Shown: positions 44,755 through 53,649 of the stretch, piece after piece | Position numbering within the stretch: position 1 is the first letter of the stretch | How the letters are laid out: each line of letters begins with the position of its first letter | Assembly: GCF_022568775.1 (NCBI RefSeq) | Contig: NZ_JAKZHW010000002.1 | Span: 66,001 to 130,000 of the forward strand | DNA: 64,000 nt | Direction of reading: 5' to 3' | Source: Sphingomonas telluris | Lineage (GTDB): Bacteria; Pseudomonadota; Alphaproteobacteria; Sphingomonadales; Sphingomonadaceae | Position numbers and translations under genes: made by a program | The notes under the pieces: generated by a model | Databases searched by the model: none | What the model saw: the letters and a program-made list of their open reading frames with translations, nothing else | Told to the model about the DNA's origin: nothing

Positions 44755-45474
44755 GTGAGTCGTGTGGCGAAAGGCTTGTCCCTCGTCGCCGGCGACGGAA
44801 GTCGTGCGGCCAAATCCCCCGCGTCCGGATCCCCGCCGGACGCGCCCCTGCCGGGTGCGCGCTGGCATTTGCCGGCGCCGCCCGGCCCCACCTTGTCCGA
44901 ACTGTTCGCGGGTTCGCCGCGCGATGCCGGCTGGACGAATTTCCTGCTGGCCCAGGCCGACCGCGGCAAGCCCCTGCTGTGGATCCAGGACCGCATGGCG
45001 ATCCTCGAAAGCGGGCGGATTTATCCCCCGGGGCTTGGACGCGGCGAGCTCATCCACGTCGAAGCGCGCGATGCCCGTGCAGCCCTCTGGGCGATGGAAG
45101 AAGGCGTAAGATGCTCCGGCCTAGCCGCAGTCATCGGCGAGTTGTGGGGCGACCCGCAGGCGCTCGACTTCACCGCCACGCGGCGGCTTGCGGTCGCGGC
45201 CGAGCGGTCGGGCGTGCCGTGCTGGCTGGTGCGTCTGGGCGGCACCGCGAACCTCAGCGGAGCGCGCATGCGCTGGCGCATCGCGAGTGGCCCGAGCCTC
45301 GCCAATCCGTTCGATCCGCGCGCTCCCGGGATCTCCGCCTGGGATGCGGAGCTGTTCCGCGCTCGGGGACATCAGCCCGGCCGCTGGAGCATCGCACATG
45401 AGGCGGGTGCTTTCCGTCTGGTTGCCGCACCTGGCAGTGGAGCGCTGGAGCAAGTCGAGCGACTTCGGGCCTGA
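44755..45474 (+). CDS. imuA: ImuA, SOS mutagenesis protein
   Basis: A 239-residue RecA/SulA-like protein that works with ImuB and DnaE2 in translesion mutagenesis. The conserved core has GAGWHLPAP-like, LWIQDRMAILESGRIY and LVRLGGTANLSGARMRWRI segments. Start GTG 44755 follows the LexA box. It overlaps imuB by 77 bp, an arrangement I have seen in other alphaproteobacteria, which suggests translational coupling. Confidence 0.87.
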   Translation: MSRVAKGLSLVAGDGSRAAKSPASGSPPDAPLPGARWHLPAPPGPTLSELFAGSPRDAGWTNFLLAQADRGKPLLWIQDRMAILESGRIYPPGLGRGELIHVEARDARAALWAMEEGVRCSGLAAVIGELWGDPQALDFTATRRLAVAAERSGVPCWLVRLGGTANLSGARMRWRIASGPSLANPFDPRAPGISAWDAELFRARGHQPGRWSIAHEAGAFRLVAAPGSGALEQVERLRA

Positions 45475-46906
45475 CGATCCGGTCGTCCTGACCGTCGAGG
45501 GCACGCACGGTCCAATCATCCATGCCGTGACCCGGGCGGCCGCCGAGCGGGGTGCGCGAGCCGGTACGCGGCTGACCGATGCGCGGGCGCTCGACCCGGC
45601 GCTGGTGGCGGTTCCGGCCGACCCTGCGGGCGATGCGGCGCTGATCGAGCGGCTGGCGCGCTGGGCCGGGCGCTGGTCGCCTCTCGTCGAAGTGGACGGC
45701 ACGTATGCGCTGCGTCTGGACGTCACCGGCGTCGCGCATCTCTTTGGCGGCGAGTGGGAGCTGGTGGCGGACGTTCAGACGAAGTTCGCCGTCGCCGGGC
45801 TGTCGACGCGGATGGCAATGGCGCCGACCGCTGCAGCCGCCTGGGCGCTGGCGCATTACGGCAATGCCCCTGCGACCGTCTGCGGCAAGGATGCGGGCGC
45901 GAAGCTGGCGGACCTGCCGGTCGCGGCACTGCGGCTTCCACCCGAGGCGACGCGGACGCTCGAACGGCTGGGCCTCAAGACGATCGGCACGCTGGCCGGG
46001 ATCGAGCGCCGCTCGCTCGCGCGCCGGTTCCGCGATGCCGACAATCCCGTCGATGCGCTCGACCGCGCGCTGGGGCGCAAGCCGGAGCCGCTGACCCCCG
46101 TCCGCGCCGACCGGCCGCCGCGAGCCATGCTCAAGCTGGAGGAGCCGGCGACGCATCCCGAAGCGCCGAGCCAGGCGCTGGAACGCCTCATCCCCGACCT
46201 CGTCCGCCAGCTTGAGAAACGCCATCTCGGCGCCCGGCGGATTTCCATCATCGGCTTTCGCGTCGACGGCAGCATCGCCGTGGCGTCGGTCGCGACCGCC
46301 ATTCCCAGCCGCGAGCCGAAGCATCTCCAGCGCCTCATCGCCGACAAGGCGGCCGCGCTCGATCCAGGCTTCGGTTTCGACGCCTTCGCGCTGCAGGCGG
46401 ATTGGGCGGAAAGCCTCGCTTCCGCGCAGGACAGCCTGGTCGAGGAGCCGTCCGGCGAACGCGAGGTCGCGCGGCTGGTGGACCGGCTCAGCGTGAAGCT
46501 CGGCCCCGAAAAGGTGCGGCGGCCGCAGCCGGTCGAAAGCCATCTGCCGGAGCGGGCGAGCGGCTGGCGGCCGGCATTGGAGAAAGTCGACCCCACCGCG
46601 CTTCCGGCAGCGCAGAGGCCGCAGCGCCTGCTCGACCGGCCCGAAGCCATCGACGTCATCTACGCCACGCCCGAAGGCATGCCGCGCCGTTTTGTCTGGC
46701 GTCGTGCCGTCCACGACATCGCGCGCGTCGAAGGGCCGGAGCGGATCGCCCCCGAATGGTGGCGCGAGCGGTCGACCGCACGCCTTCGCGATTATTACCG
46801 CGTCGAGGACCAGACCGGCTGTCGCTACTGGATCTACCGCGAAGGGCTGGTCGGCGACGGTCGAGGCGGGCTGCCCGCCTGGTATATGCATGGGCTTTTC
46901 GGCTGA
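45398..46906 (+). CDS. imuB: ImuB, Y-family DNA polymerase-like protein
   Basis: A 502-residue Y-family polymerase relative (DinB-type fold) that bridges the sliding clamp and DnaE2 and is thought to be catalytically inactive. The N-terminus RRVLSVWLPHLAVERW starts the palm. Central segments include RLGLKTIGTLAGIERRSLARRF, and the C-terminal region has a WWRERSTARLRDYYRVE motif typical of ImuB. Start ATG 45398. The stop overlaps the dnaE2 ATG by one base (TGATG). Confidence 0.92.
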   Translation: MRRVLSVWLPHLAVERWSKSSDFGPDDPVVLTVEGTHGPIIHAVTRAAAERGARAGTRLTDARALDPALVAVPADPAGDAALIERLARWAGRWSPLVEVDGTYALRLDVTGVAHLFGGEWELVADVQTKFAVAGLSTRMAMAPTAAAAWALAHYGNAPATVCGKDAGAKLADLPVAALRLPPEATRTLERLGLKTIGTLAGIERRSLARRFRDADNPVDALDRALGRKPEPLTPVRADRPPRAMLKLEEPATHPEAPSQALERLIPDLVRQLEKRHLGARRISIIGFRVDGSIAVASVATAIPSREPKHLQRLIADKAAALDPGFGFDAFALQADWAESLASAQDSLVEEPSGEREVARLVDRLSVKLGPEKVRRPQPVESHLPERASGWRPALEKVDPTALPAAQRPQRLLDRPEAIDVIYATPEGMPRRFVWRRAVHDIARVEGPERIAPEWWRERSTARLRDYYRVEDQTGCRYWIYREGLVGDGRGGLPAWYMHGLFG

Positions 46907-49900
46907 TGCCGGAGCAGGAAGGCTTTTCCCGGCTGCGGCTGGTCCGCAATGACGACATGCCCCCGGCGCCGGTCGAGAAGGCGCCCTATGTCGAGCTTGG
47001 CGTCGCGACGCCTTTCTCCTTCCTGCGCGGCGCGTCCGACGCCATCGAGCTGACGCTGGCGGCACTACGGCTTGGCTACGACGCCATCGGGGTCGCCGAC
47101 CGCAACACCTTGTCGGGCGTCGTCAGGATGCACAGCGCGTGTGAGGGCGCGGGTCTCAAGCCTCTGATCGGCTGCCGCCTCGACCTCACGGATGCGCCGA
47201 GTCTGCTCGCCTATCCGATCGACCGCGACGGCTATGGACGGCTGTCGCGGCTGCTCAGCCTGGGCAAGATGCGCGCCGAGAAAGGCGAGTGCGAATTAAC
47301 CCTCGCCGACGTGGCCGGGCATTCGGAAGGCATCGCCTTCATCGCCTGGCCGCCCGACGATCTCGATGATTTCGAACAGGAATTGCCGAGGCTTCGCGAC
47401 GCATTGACGTCACTGCGTCACGTTGCGGCGAGCTGGCTCTACCGCGGCGATGACAGCGCTCGGATCGAGCGGCTGGACCGCATCGCGAGACGCCACGGCT
47501 GCACGACCCTGGCGACCAACGACGTCCACTATCACGCGCCCGACCGCCGGCCGCTGCAGGATGTGATGAGCTGCATCCGCGAGAAGGTGACGCTGACGAC
47601 GGCGGGCTATCTGCTCAATCCCAATGCCGAGCGGCACTTGAAATCGCCTGAAGAGATGGCGCGGCTGTTCGCCCGCTGGCCGCACGCGATCGAGGCGACG
47701 CGGGAGTTCGCGGACGCGCTGGACTTCAGCCTCAACGAGCTGCGCTACGAATATCCGAAGGAGACGGTGCCGGAGAACCGGACTCCGCAGCAGCACCTCG
47801 AGCATCTGACATGGGAAGGCGCGCACAACCGCTGGAGCAAGCGCATCCCCTACAAGGTGCTGACCCAGCTCAACCACGAGCTGAAGCTGATCGAGAAGCT
47901 CGACTTCGCGCGCTACTTCCTGACCGTCCACGACATCGTTGCCTTCGCGCGCGGGCTCGATCCGCCGATCCTGTGCCAGGGACGCGGGTCGGCGGCGAAC
48001 AGCGCCGTCTGCTATTGCCTCGGCATTACCGCGGTGGACCCGGCGACCAGCGACCTCCTGTTCGAGCGCTTCATTTCGGAGGAGCGACGCGAACCGCCCG
48101 ACATCGACGTCGATTTCGAGCACGAGCGGCGCGAGGAGGTGATCCAGCACATCTACGAGAAGTATGGCCGCGACCGCGCCGGGATCGCCGCGACCGTGAT
48201 CCACTACAGGCCGCGCTCGGCCGTGCGCGAAGTCGGCAAGGTGATGGGCCTCTCCGAGGACGTCTGCGCCGCCATCGCATCCAATTACTGGGGCAGCATG
48301 GAGGCGGAGGTTGCGGAGGAGCGCGCGAAAGATGCCGGGCTCGACCTCAACGATCCGCACCTGAAGCGGACGATGATGCTGGCCAAGCAACTGATCGGCA
48401 TGCCGCGCCATTTGTCGCAGCATGTCGGCGGTTTCATCCTGACGGAGCGGCCGCTGACCGAGACCGTGCCGATCGGCAATGGCGCGATGGAGGACCGCAC
48501 CTTCATCGAATGGGACAAGGACGACATCGAGGAGCTCGGCATCCTCAAAATCGACGTGCTCGCGCTCGGCATGCTGACCTGCATCCGCAAATGCTTCGAC
48601 CTGATTGCACAGCACCACGGCGAACGCTGGGAGCTGGCGACGATCCCGCAGGAAGTGCCGGGCGTCTACGACATGCTGTGCAAGGGGGATTCGCTCGGCG
48701 TGTTCCAGGTCGAGAGCCGCGCGCAGATGAACATGCTTCCGCGCCTCAAGCCGCGGAAGTTCTACGATCTGGTCATCGAAGTCGCGATCGTCCGGCCGGG
48801 ACCGATCCAGGGCGACATGGTTCATCCCTATCTGAAGCGGCGGTCGGGCAAGGAGCCGGTAACCTTCCCCTGCCCCGATCCCGCCCATGGCGAACCGGAC
48901 GAGCTGGAGAAGATCCTGGGACGGACGCTCGGCGTTCCGATCTTCCAGGAGCAAGCGATGAAGATCGCGCTCGATGCGGCGAAGTTCGCGTCGGAAGAAG
49001 CGAACCAGCTGCGCAAGGCGATGGCGACGTTCCGCAGCCGCGGGAACATCGAGGTGCTTCAGGACAAGATGGTCGGTCGGATGGTAGAGCGCGGCTACGA
49101 TCCCGACTTCGCCCAGCGCTGCTTCGACCAGATCAAGGGCTTCGGCGAATATGGCTTCCCCGAAAGCCATGCCGCCAGCTTCGCGCACCTCGTCTACGTT
49201 TCGAGCTGGCTGCGATGGAAATATCCGGCGGCGTTCGCCTGCGGCCTCCTGAACTCACAGCCGATGGGTTTTTACGCGCCGGCGCAGATCGTCAGGGATG
49301 CGCGCGAGCACGGCGTCGAGGTCCGGTCAGTGGACGTGAACCACAGCGACTGGGACTGCACGCTGGAGGATGGCGCTCTTCGCCTCGGCTTGCGACAGGT
49401 CGAAGGGCTACACCGCGAGGCTGCGGACCGGCTCACGGCCGCAAAGCCTTACGCCGCAGTAGATGAGCTGCGCAGCCGCGGCCGCGTTCCCGTCCACGCG
49501 ATCCAGCGGCTCGCGGCGGCGGATGCGTTCCGGTCGATGGGCCTCGACCGGCGGCAGGCGCTATGGGACGCGCGGGCGCTCAAGCAGGCGCCGGACCTAC
49601 CCTTGTTCGTGGCCGCGGCGGAACGCGATGAGGGCGCCGAAGCGACCGTCGCCAAGCTCCCGGCCATGCCGCTCGCCGAGCATGTCGTGAACGACTACCA
49701 GACCATTCGCCTCAGCCTGAAGGCGCACCCGATGCAGTTCCTGCGCGAGCAATACGGCAGGCAGGGCTTCATCACCGCCGACAAGCTCAACGCCATTCGC
49801 GACGGCAAGCGCGTGTCGATGGCGGGACTGGTGCTTATCCGGCAGCGGCCCGGCAGCGCCAAGGGTGTGTGCTTCATCACGCTGGAGGACGAGACCGGCA

Positions 49901-50187
49901 TCGCCAACCTCGTCATCTGGCCCGACGTCTTCGACACCCAGCGCAAGATCGTCATGGGGGCGCGGCTGATGTGCGTGCACGGCATCATCCAGAAGGATGC
50001 CGAGGATGGGGTCATCCATGTCGTCGCGCGCAGGCTCGAAGACCACAGCCACATGCTGCGGCACTTGAGCGACGAGATGATGCCCTCCACGCTCAATCAG
50101 GGAGACGGCGCAGGAAGCTGGCGCCCTCCAGCCGCGACCCACCCTCGAGACGTACAAATCATTCCGAAATCACGAGATTTCCACTAA
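46906..50187 (+). CDS. dnaE2: error-prone DNA polymerase III alpha subunit DnaE2
   Basis: A 1093-residue C-family polymerase that performs translesion synthesis with ImuA/ImuB under SOS control. The PHP domain begins YVELGVATPFSFLRGASD, the palm carries PDIDVDFEHERR (catalytic Asp pair) and GFGEYGFPESHAASFAHLVY, and a C-terminal OB domain is seen near residues 960-1040 (RVSMAGLVLIRQRPGSAKG). Length is typical for DnaE2, shorter than DnaE1. ATG 46906 fits the imuB stop. Confidence 0.97.
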   Translation: MPEQEGFSRLRLVRNDDMPPAPVEKAPYVELGVATPFSFLRGASDAIELTLAALRLGYDAIGVADRNTLSGVVRMHSACEGAGLKPLIGCRLDLTDAPSLLAYPIDRDGYGRLSRLLSLGKMRAEKGECELTLADVAGHSEGIAFIAWPPDDLDDFEQELPRLRDALTSLRHVAASWLYRGDDSARIERLDRIARRHGCTTLATNDVHYHAPDRRPLQDVMSCIREKVTLTTAGYLLNPNAERHLKSPEEMARLFARWPHAIEATREFADALDFSLNELRYEYPKETVPENRTPQQHLEHLTWEGAHNRWSKRIPYKVLTQLNHELKLIEKLDFARYFLTVHDIVAFARGLDPPILCQGRGSAANSAVCYCLGITAVDPATSDLLFERFISEERREPPDIDVDFEHERREEVIQHIYEKYGRDRAGIAATVIHYRPRSAVREVGKVMGLSEDVCAAIASNYWGSMEAEVAEERAKDAGLDLNDPHLKRTMMLAKQLIGMPRHLSQHVGGFILTERPLTETVPIGNGAMEDRTFIEWDKDDIEELGILKIDVLALGMLTCIRKCFDLIAQHHGERWELATIPQEVPGVYDMLCKGDSLGVFQVESRAQMNMLPRLKPRKFYDLVIEVAIVRPGPIQGDMVHPYLKRRSGKEPVTFPCPDPAHGEPDELEKILGRTLGVPIFQEQAMKIALDAAKFASEEANQLRKAMATFRSRGNIEVLQDKMVGRMVERGYDPDFAQRCFDQIKGFGEYGFPESHAASFAHLVYVSSWLRWKYPAAFACGLLNSQPMGFYAPAQIVRDAREHGVEVRSVDVNHSDWDCTLEDGALRLGLRQVEGLHREAADRLTAAKPYAAVDELRSRGRVPVHAIQRLAAADAFRSMGLDRRQALWDARALKQAPDLPLFVAAAERDEGAEATVAKLPAMPLAEHVVNDYQTIRLSLKAHPMQFLREQYGRQGFITADKLNAIRDGKRVSMAGLVLIRQRPGSAKGVCFITLEDETGIANLVIWPDVFDTQRKIVMGARLMCVHGIIQKDAEDGVIHVVARRLEDHSHMLRHLSDEMMPSTLNQGDGAGSWRPPAATHPRDVQIIPKSRDFH

Positions 50188-50293
50188 CTTTTATCAGTTC
50201 GTCTTCGAAACAAAGATTGACTCACTGCCGTTCGCCGATCAATTCCCGCTGCCACGACGCCGGCTCTCGTGCGTGTATCGGAGTTAATCCCCA

Positions 50294-51784
50294 ATGCTTG
50301 CGCGGGTCCCTAACCAGCTCGATTTCGAGGCCTTGTTCGGCGCATCGCCGAACCCTTACGTGCTCATGGCGCCCGATTTCACCATCGTCACGATGAACGA
50401 TGCCTATCTCGCCGTGACCATGCGCAAGCGGGACGAGATTACCGGCATGCCGATGTTCGAAGCCTTTCCGAGCGATCCGGAATCCGACAGCTACCAATCA
50501 CTCTATAATTCTCTGGAACGAGTCCTCCGCACCGGGAAACGCGATGAGATCGCGCTGATCCGCTACGACATCGCTACGCCGTCTGGCGGATACGAAGAAC
50601 GCTACTGGAGCGCGACGCACACACCGCTTTTCGATGAAATCGGCCAGGTCGCCTTCATCCTGCAGCACACAGTGGACGTGACCGAACTGCACCGGTTGCG
50701 AGAGTTCGCGGCCGAGGCGGGCCATTATGCCCGTGACGAGACGGGCGTTTTCCACCGCGCCCATGCGGTGCAGGCAACCAATCAGAGCTTGCTTCAGGAA
50801 ACTCAGCGGCTGAAAACCCTGTTCGAACAGGCGCCGGGTTTCGTGGCCGTGCTTGCCGGGCGCGAGCATCGCTTCCAGCTCGCCAACGCCGCCTACCGGC
50901 GGCTCGTCGGCCATCGCGACATCATCGGCAAGCCAGTCGCCGAGGCGCTGCCGGAAGTGGTCGACCAAGGCTTCGTCACCTTGCTCGAGCAGGTCCGCGC
51001 CACCGGAGAAGCCTATGTCGGACGCCGCGTGAGCGTGATGCTGGAGGCGGAGGGCGGCGGCCCGCTAGAGCAGCGCTTCCTCGATTTCATCTACCAGCCG
51101 ATCCAGGGCGCGGAGGGCGAACCTGCCTCCGGCGTCTTCGTCCAGGGATACGACGTCACTGAGCAGCGCAGGGCCGAAGAATATCAACAGCTGCTAATCA
51201 ACGAGCTCAACCACCGGGTGAAGAATACGCTGTCGATCGTCCAGGCGCTGGCGATGCAGTCGTTCAACGATGGCATAGATCCAGCCGTGGCTCGCCAGGC
51301 CTTCGACGCGCGACTGACCGCGCTTTCCGCCGCTCACAGCCTTCTCACCACGCAGAGCTGGGAGAGCGCCGGCCTGCTGGAGACGATCAAGGCGTCGGTC
51401 GCCGCAACGGCGGGCGCGAACATCGAACGTGTTCGGCTTCAGGGCCCGGACATCGTCGTTGCGCCCCAGACCGCGGTCTCGCTGGCGATGGCCATCCACG
51501 AGCTCTGCACCAACGCGATCAAATATGGCGCTCTGTCGAACGAGACCGGAACGGTCGACGTTCGCTGGACGGCCAAGCCGGGCGAGGAAGACTTCACCGA
51601 ACTCACGATCCAGTGGACGGAGGCATGCGGGCCGCCCGTCGAAGCGCCGACACGGCGGGGCTTCGGAACGCGCCTGATCGAGCGCGGCCTGTCCGCCGAA
51701 CTGCGCAGCAGCGTCACGCTCGAATTCCTGCCGAGCGGCCTCAAGTGCACGATCCTGGCCCGGCTCCTCGCAGCGTCCAAATGA
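50294..51784 (+). CDS. PAS-domain HWE-family histidine kinase
   Basis: A 496-residue cytoplasmic sensor kinase. It has two PAS domains (about 15-130 and 175-290) and a HWE kinase core with LNHRVKNTLSIVQALA (phosphoacceptor His307), a W-containing HWE segment (LTTQSWESAGLLETIK) and the N-box HELCTNAIKYGALS. HWE kinases feed into the PhyR-type general stress response in many alphaproteobacteria. A GUY-motif receiver gene overlaps its end by 4 bp, suggesting a functional pair. No PhyR is in the window. Confidence 0.9.
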   Translation: MLARVPNQLDFEALFGASPNPYVLMAPDFTIVTMNDAYLAVTMRKRDEITGMPMFEAFPSDPESDSYQSLYNSLERVLRTGKRDEIALIRYDIATPSGGYEERYWSATHTPLFDEIGQVAFILQHTVDVTELHRLREFAAEAGHYARDETGVFHRAHAVQATNQSLLQETQRLKTLFEQAPGFVAVLAGREHRFQLANAAYRRLVGHRDIIGKPVAEALPEVVDQGFVTLLEQVRATGEAYVGRRVSVMLEAEGGGPLEQRFLDFIYQPIQGAEGEPASGVFVQGYDVTEQRRAEEYQQLLINELNHRVKNTLSIVQALAMQSFNDGIDPAVARQAFDARLTALSAAHSLLTTQSWESAGLLETIKASVAATAGANIERVRLQGPDIVVAPQTAVSLAMAIHELCTNAIKYGALSNETGTVDVRWTAKPGEEDFTELTIQWTEACGPPVEAPTRRGFGTRLIERGLSAELRSSVTLEFLPSGLKCTILARLLAASK

Positions 51785-52146
51785 GGATCCAAGGAAGGTC
51801 GATCCTCATCGTCGAGGACGAGCCCATCATCGCACTGGCGCTCGAGGACCTGCTCGTCGGCCAAGGCGCGACCGTGCATCACGCATCGCACCTGGAAGAC
51901 GCTCATCGCCTGCTGGCGAGCGTAGAACTGGACGCGGCGATTCTGGACGTGAAAGTCCACGGCTGCCTCAGCTATCCCGTCGCCACCGAGCTGAAGGAGC
52001 GTTCGATCCCCTTCATCTTCGCCACCGGATACGGCGACGGTTCACATCCGGACGAATTCAGGTCTGTGCCGACGATCGCGAAGCCGTACAGCGCGGAAGA
52101 AATTGGCCGGGCCTTGGCGCAAAGTGCCGCCGCTCCGTCTGCATAA
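51781..52146 (+). CDS. single-domain response regulator with FATGY motif
   Basis: A 121-residue stand-alone receiver. The phosphoacceptor Asp is in AAILDVKVHG, N-terminal acidic residues in ILIVEDEPII, and IPFIFATGYGDG matches the FAT GUY motif of single-domain regulators that act in the sphingomonad general stress response (the SdrG type). It overlaps the HWE kinase stop by 4 bp. The partner output is not visible here. Confidence 0.92.
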   Translation: MRIQGRSILIVEDEPIIALALEDLLVGQGATVHHASHLEDAHRLLASVELDAAILDVKVHGCLSYPVATELKERSIPFIFATGYGDGSHPDEFRSVPTIAKPYSAEEIGRALAQSAAAPSA

Positions 52147-52191
52147 TTCTCCCAGTTTCGGAATATCGGTTCCGCGTGCATACCGGCCGGG

Positions 52192-52602
52192 ATGGCCTCA
52201 ACTGCCGTGTTCGCCTCTGTTGCTCTCGTTGCGTCGCCAACGCCGGCAACATCGCTCGAAGGTCATTGGCTGCATCCTGAAAAGAGCGTGATCATCCGCC
52301 TGTCGCCGTGCGGGAGCAACCTGTGCGGCACGGTGACCTGGGCGAACGCATCGGCGCAGAAAGCTGCCCATCGCGGCATCGACAAGCTCGTCGGCGCTGA
52401 GTTGCTCACCGGGTTCAAGCCAAACCGGAACGGTCAGTGGAAGGGCAATATCTTCATTCCCGACCTCAACATGCATGTCGGGGGCAAGATCCAGACACTG
52501 GATGCAAGGCGGCTGAAGGTGTCCGGATGTATCCTGGGGGGAATGATCTGCCGGTCGCAGACATGGACCCGGTCCGACGAGGCGGTGCCAAGCGGCGGTT
52601 AG
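52192..52602 (+). CDS. DUF2147 family exported protein (paralogue 1)
   Basis: A 136-residue protein with a short signal peptide (about 1-20) and the DUF2147 pattern: LEGHWLHPEKSVIIRLSPC (about 22-40), NLCGTVTW, a central strand pair, and VSGCILGGMICRSQTWTR at the C-terminus. Four cysteines probably form disulphides. A weak ribosome-binding site precedes the ATG. Its downstream neighbour is a clear paralogue. Confidence 0.8.
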   Translation: MASTAVFASVALVASPTPATSLEGHWLHPEKSVIIRLSPCGSNLCGTVTWANASAQKAAHRGIDKLVGAELLTGFKPNRNGQWKGNIFIPDLNMHVGGKIQTLDARRLKVSGCILGGMICRSQTWTRSDEAVPSGG

Positions 52603-52672
52603 CTACGGTCGTTCATGCGTGCGCAAGCTAATCGAACGATTCTTGCCGCAAAGCTTCTGTAGCGGAAATCCC

Positions 52673-53083
52673 ATGAAACGGATTCTTGCCAAGGCCGGAA
52701 TCGTCCTGCTGGCAGCTGCCATGCCGGTCACTGCGTCGGCGCAGGCCGCGCTGGAAGGCCAGTGGACGAACCCGAAGCGGAGTGTCGTCGTGAAGGTCGA
52801 GCCGTGCGGCAATGCCTTCTGCGGCACGGTCGTTCGTGCGTCCGAAAAGGCCCGGAAGAACGCGCGCGAGGGCGGGACCCGGGACCTTATCGGAACGCGC
52901 ATCCTGAGCGGCCTGAAGCCTGCCGGCCAAGGCCGTTACAAGGGCAAGGTGTTCGTGCCGAAGCGCAACATGTACGCGTCGGCGACCGTCCGCCAGGTCG
53001 GCCCGAACGTCATGGAAGTGCAGGGCTGCGCTCTCATCGGTCTCGTCTGCGACGAGCAGCGCTGGACGCGCGTCGGCAGCTAA
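52673..53083 (+). CDS. DUF2147 family exported protein (paralogue 2)
   Basis: A 136-residue exported protein with a signal peptide (MKRILAKAGIVLLAAAMPVT, ending SAQA) and a DUF2147 domain: LEGQWTNPKRSVVVKVEPC, FCGTVV, and VQGCALIGLVCDEQRWTR at the C-terminus. It is equivalent segment for segment to paralogue 1. Start ATG 52673 rather than 52619, because the signal peptide begins there. Function unknown. Confidence 0.87.
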   Translation: MKRILAKAGIVLLAAAMPVTASAQAALEGQWTNPKRSVVVKVEPCGNAFCGTVVRASEKARKNAREGGTRDLIGTRILSGLKPAGQGRYKGKVFVPKRNMYASATVRQVGPNVMEVQGCALIGLVCDEQRWTRVGS

Positions 53084-53228
53084 CCGCAAGGCGCAATTCT
53101 TACTGTTGTTAGCTTGTGCTAATGGAGCGCCGCTGCTCCGCCATGAGTCGCGTCCTTACGTGACGGGTGAGCCGGTCTGCCATGAGGCGGCCGATCCGGC
53201 GCGAAAGCGCCCACGAAGGGGGCTAACA

Positions 53229-53645
53229 ATGAAACTACCTTCCGTTGTCGCGGCGGCCGCCGCGCTTGCTTGCACGTTCGCAATTCCTGCGCATGCGCAG
53301 AACATGGGTCGCGCGACCGTATCTCTGTATCGCGCGGCGCCCGGGCATCAGATCGAGTTGCTGAGATGGCTCGCGCAGCAAGATCAGATCGCTGCCGCAG
53401 CGGGCGTAGGTCCGGGCCAGGTTTACGCGCACACCGACGGCGACAGCTGGGACTATATGGTCATCTTCCCCCAGACCACACCGGCACAGGACGATGCGCT
53501 GGACGCGGCCGCGAAGAAGATGGGCCTGCCCTACGGCCCGATGGTGGGGATCGAGCTCCGCAAGCATATCGCGCAGCACTCGGATACGTTGGTGCGCGGC
53601 CCCGCGACGGCGGCCGATATGCTGGCCAGCCTGGGGCAGAAGTAG
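53229..53645 (+). CDS. exported protein of unknown function (138 aa)
   Basis: A signal peptide (about 1-22, ending AHA) precedes a mature domain with APGHQIELLRWLAQQDQ and DSWDYMVIFPQ. The pattern resembles a ferredoxin-like/ABM-type fold, but I cannot assign it. A GAAGGGGG-type ribosome-binding site precedes ATG 53229, and a GGCGC-GAAA-GCGCC hairpin lies about 20 bp before the start. Its stop nearly touches the convergent hutH stop. Confidence 0.62.
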   Translation: MKLPSVVAAAAALACTFAIPAHAQNMGRATVSLYRAAPGHQIELLRWLAQQDQIAAAAGVGPGQVYAHTDGDSWDYMVIFPQTTPAQDDALDAAAKKMGLPYGPMVGIELRKHIAQHSDTLVRGPATAADMLASLGQK

Positions 53646-53649
53646 AAGC

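Noticed and set aside
47410-49188. 592-residue minus-strand frame opposite dnaE2
   Set aside because: Shadow of dnaE2. The sense strand carries the full polymerase motifs, and the antisense product has no recognisable domain.
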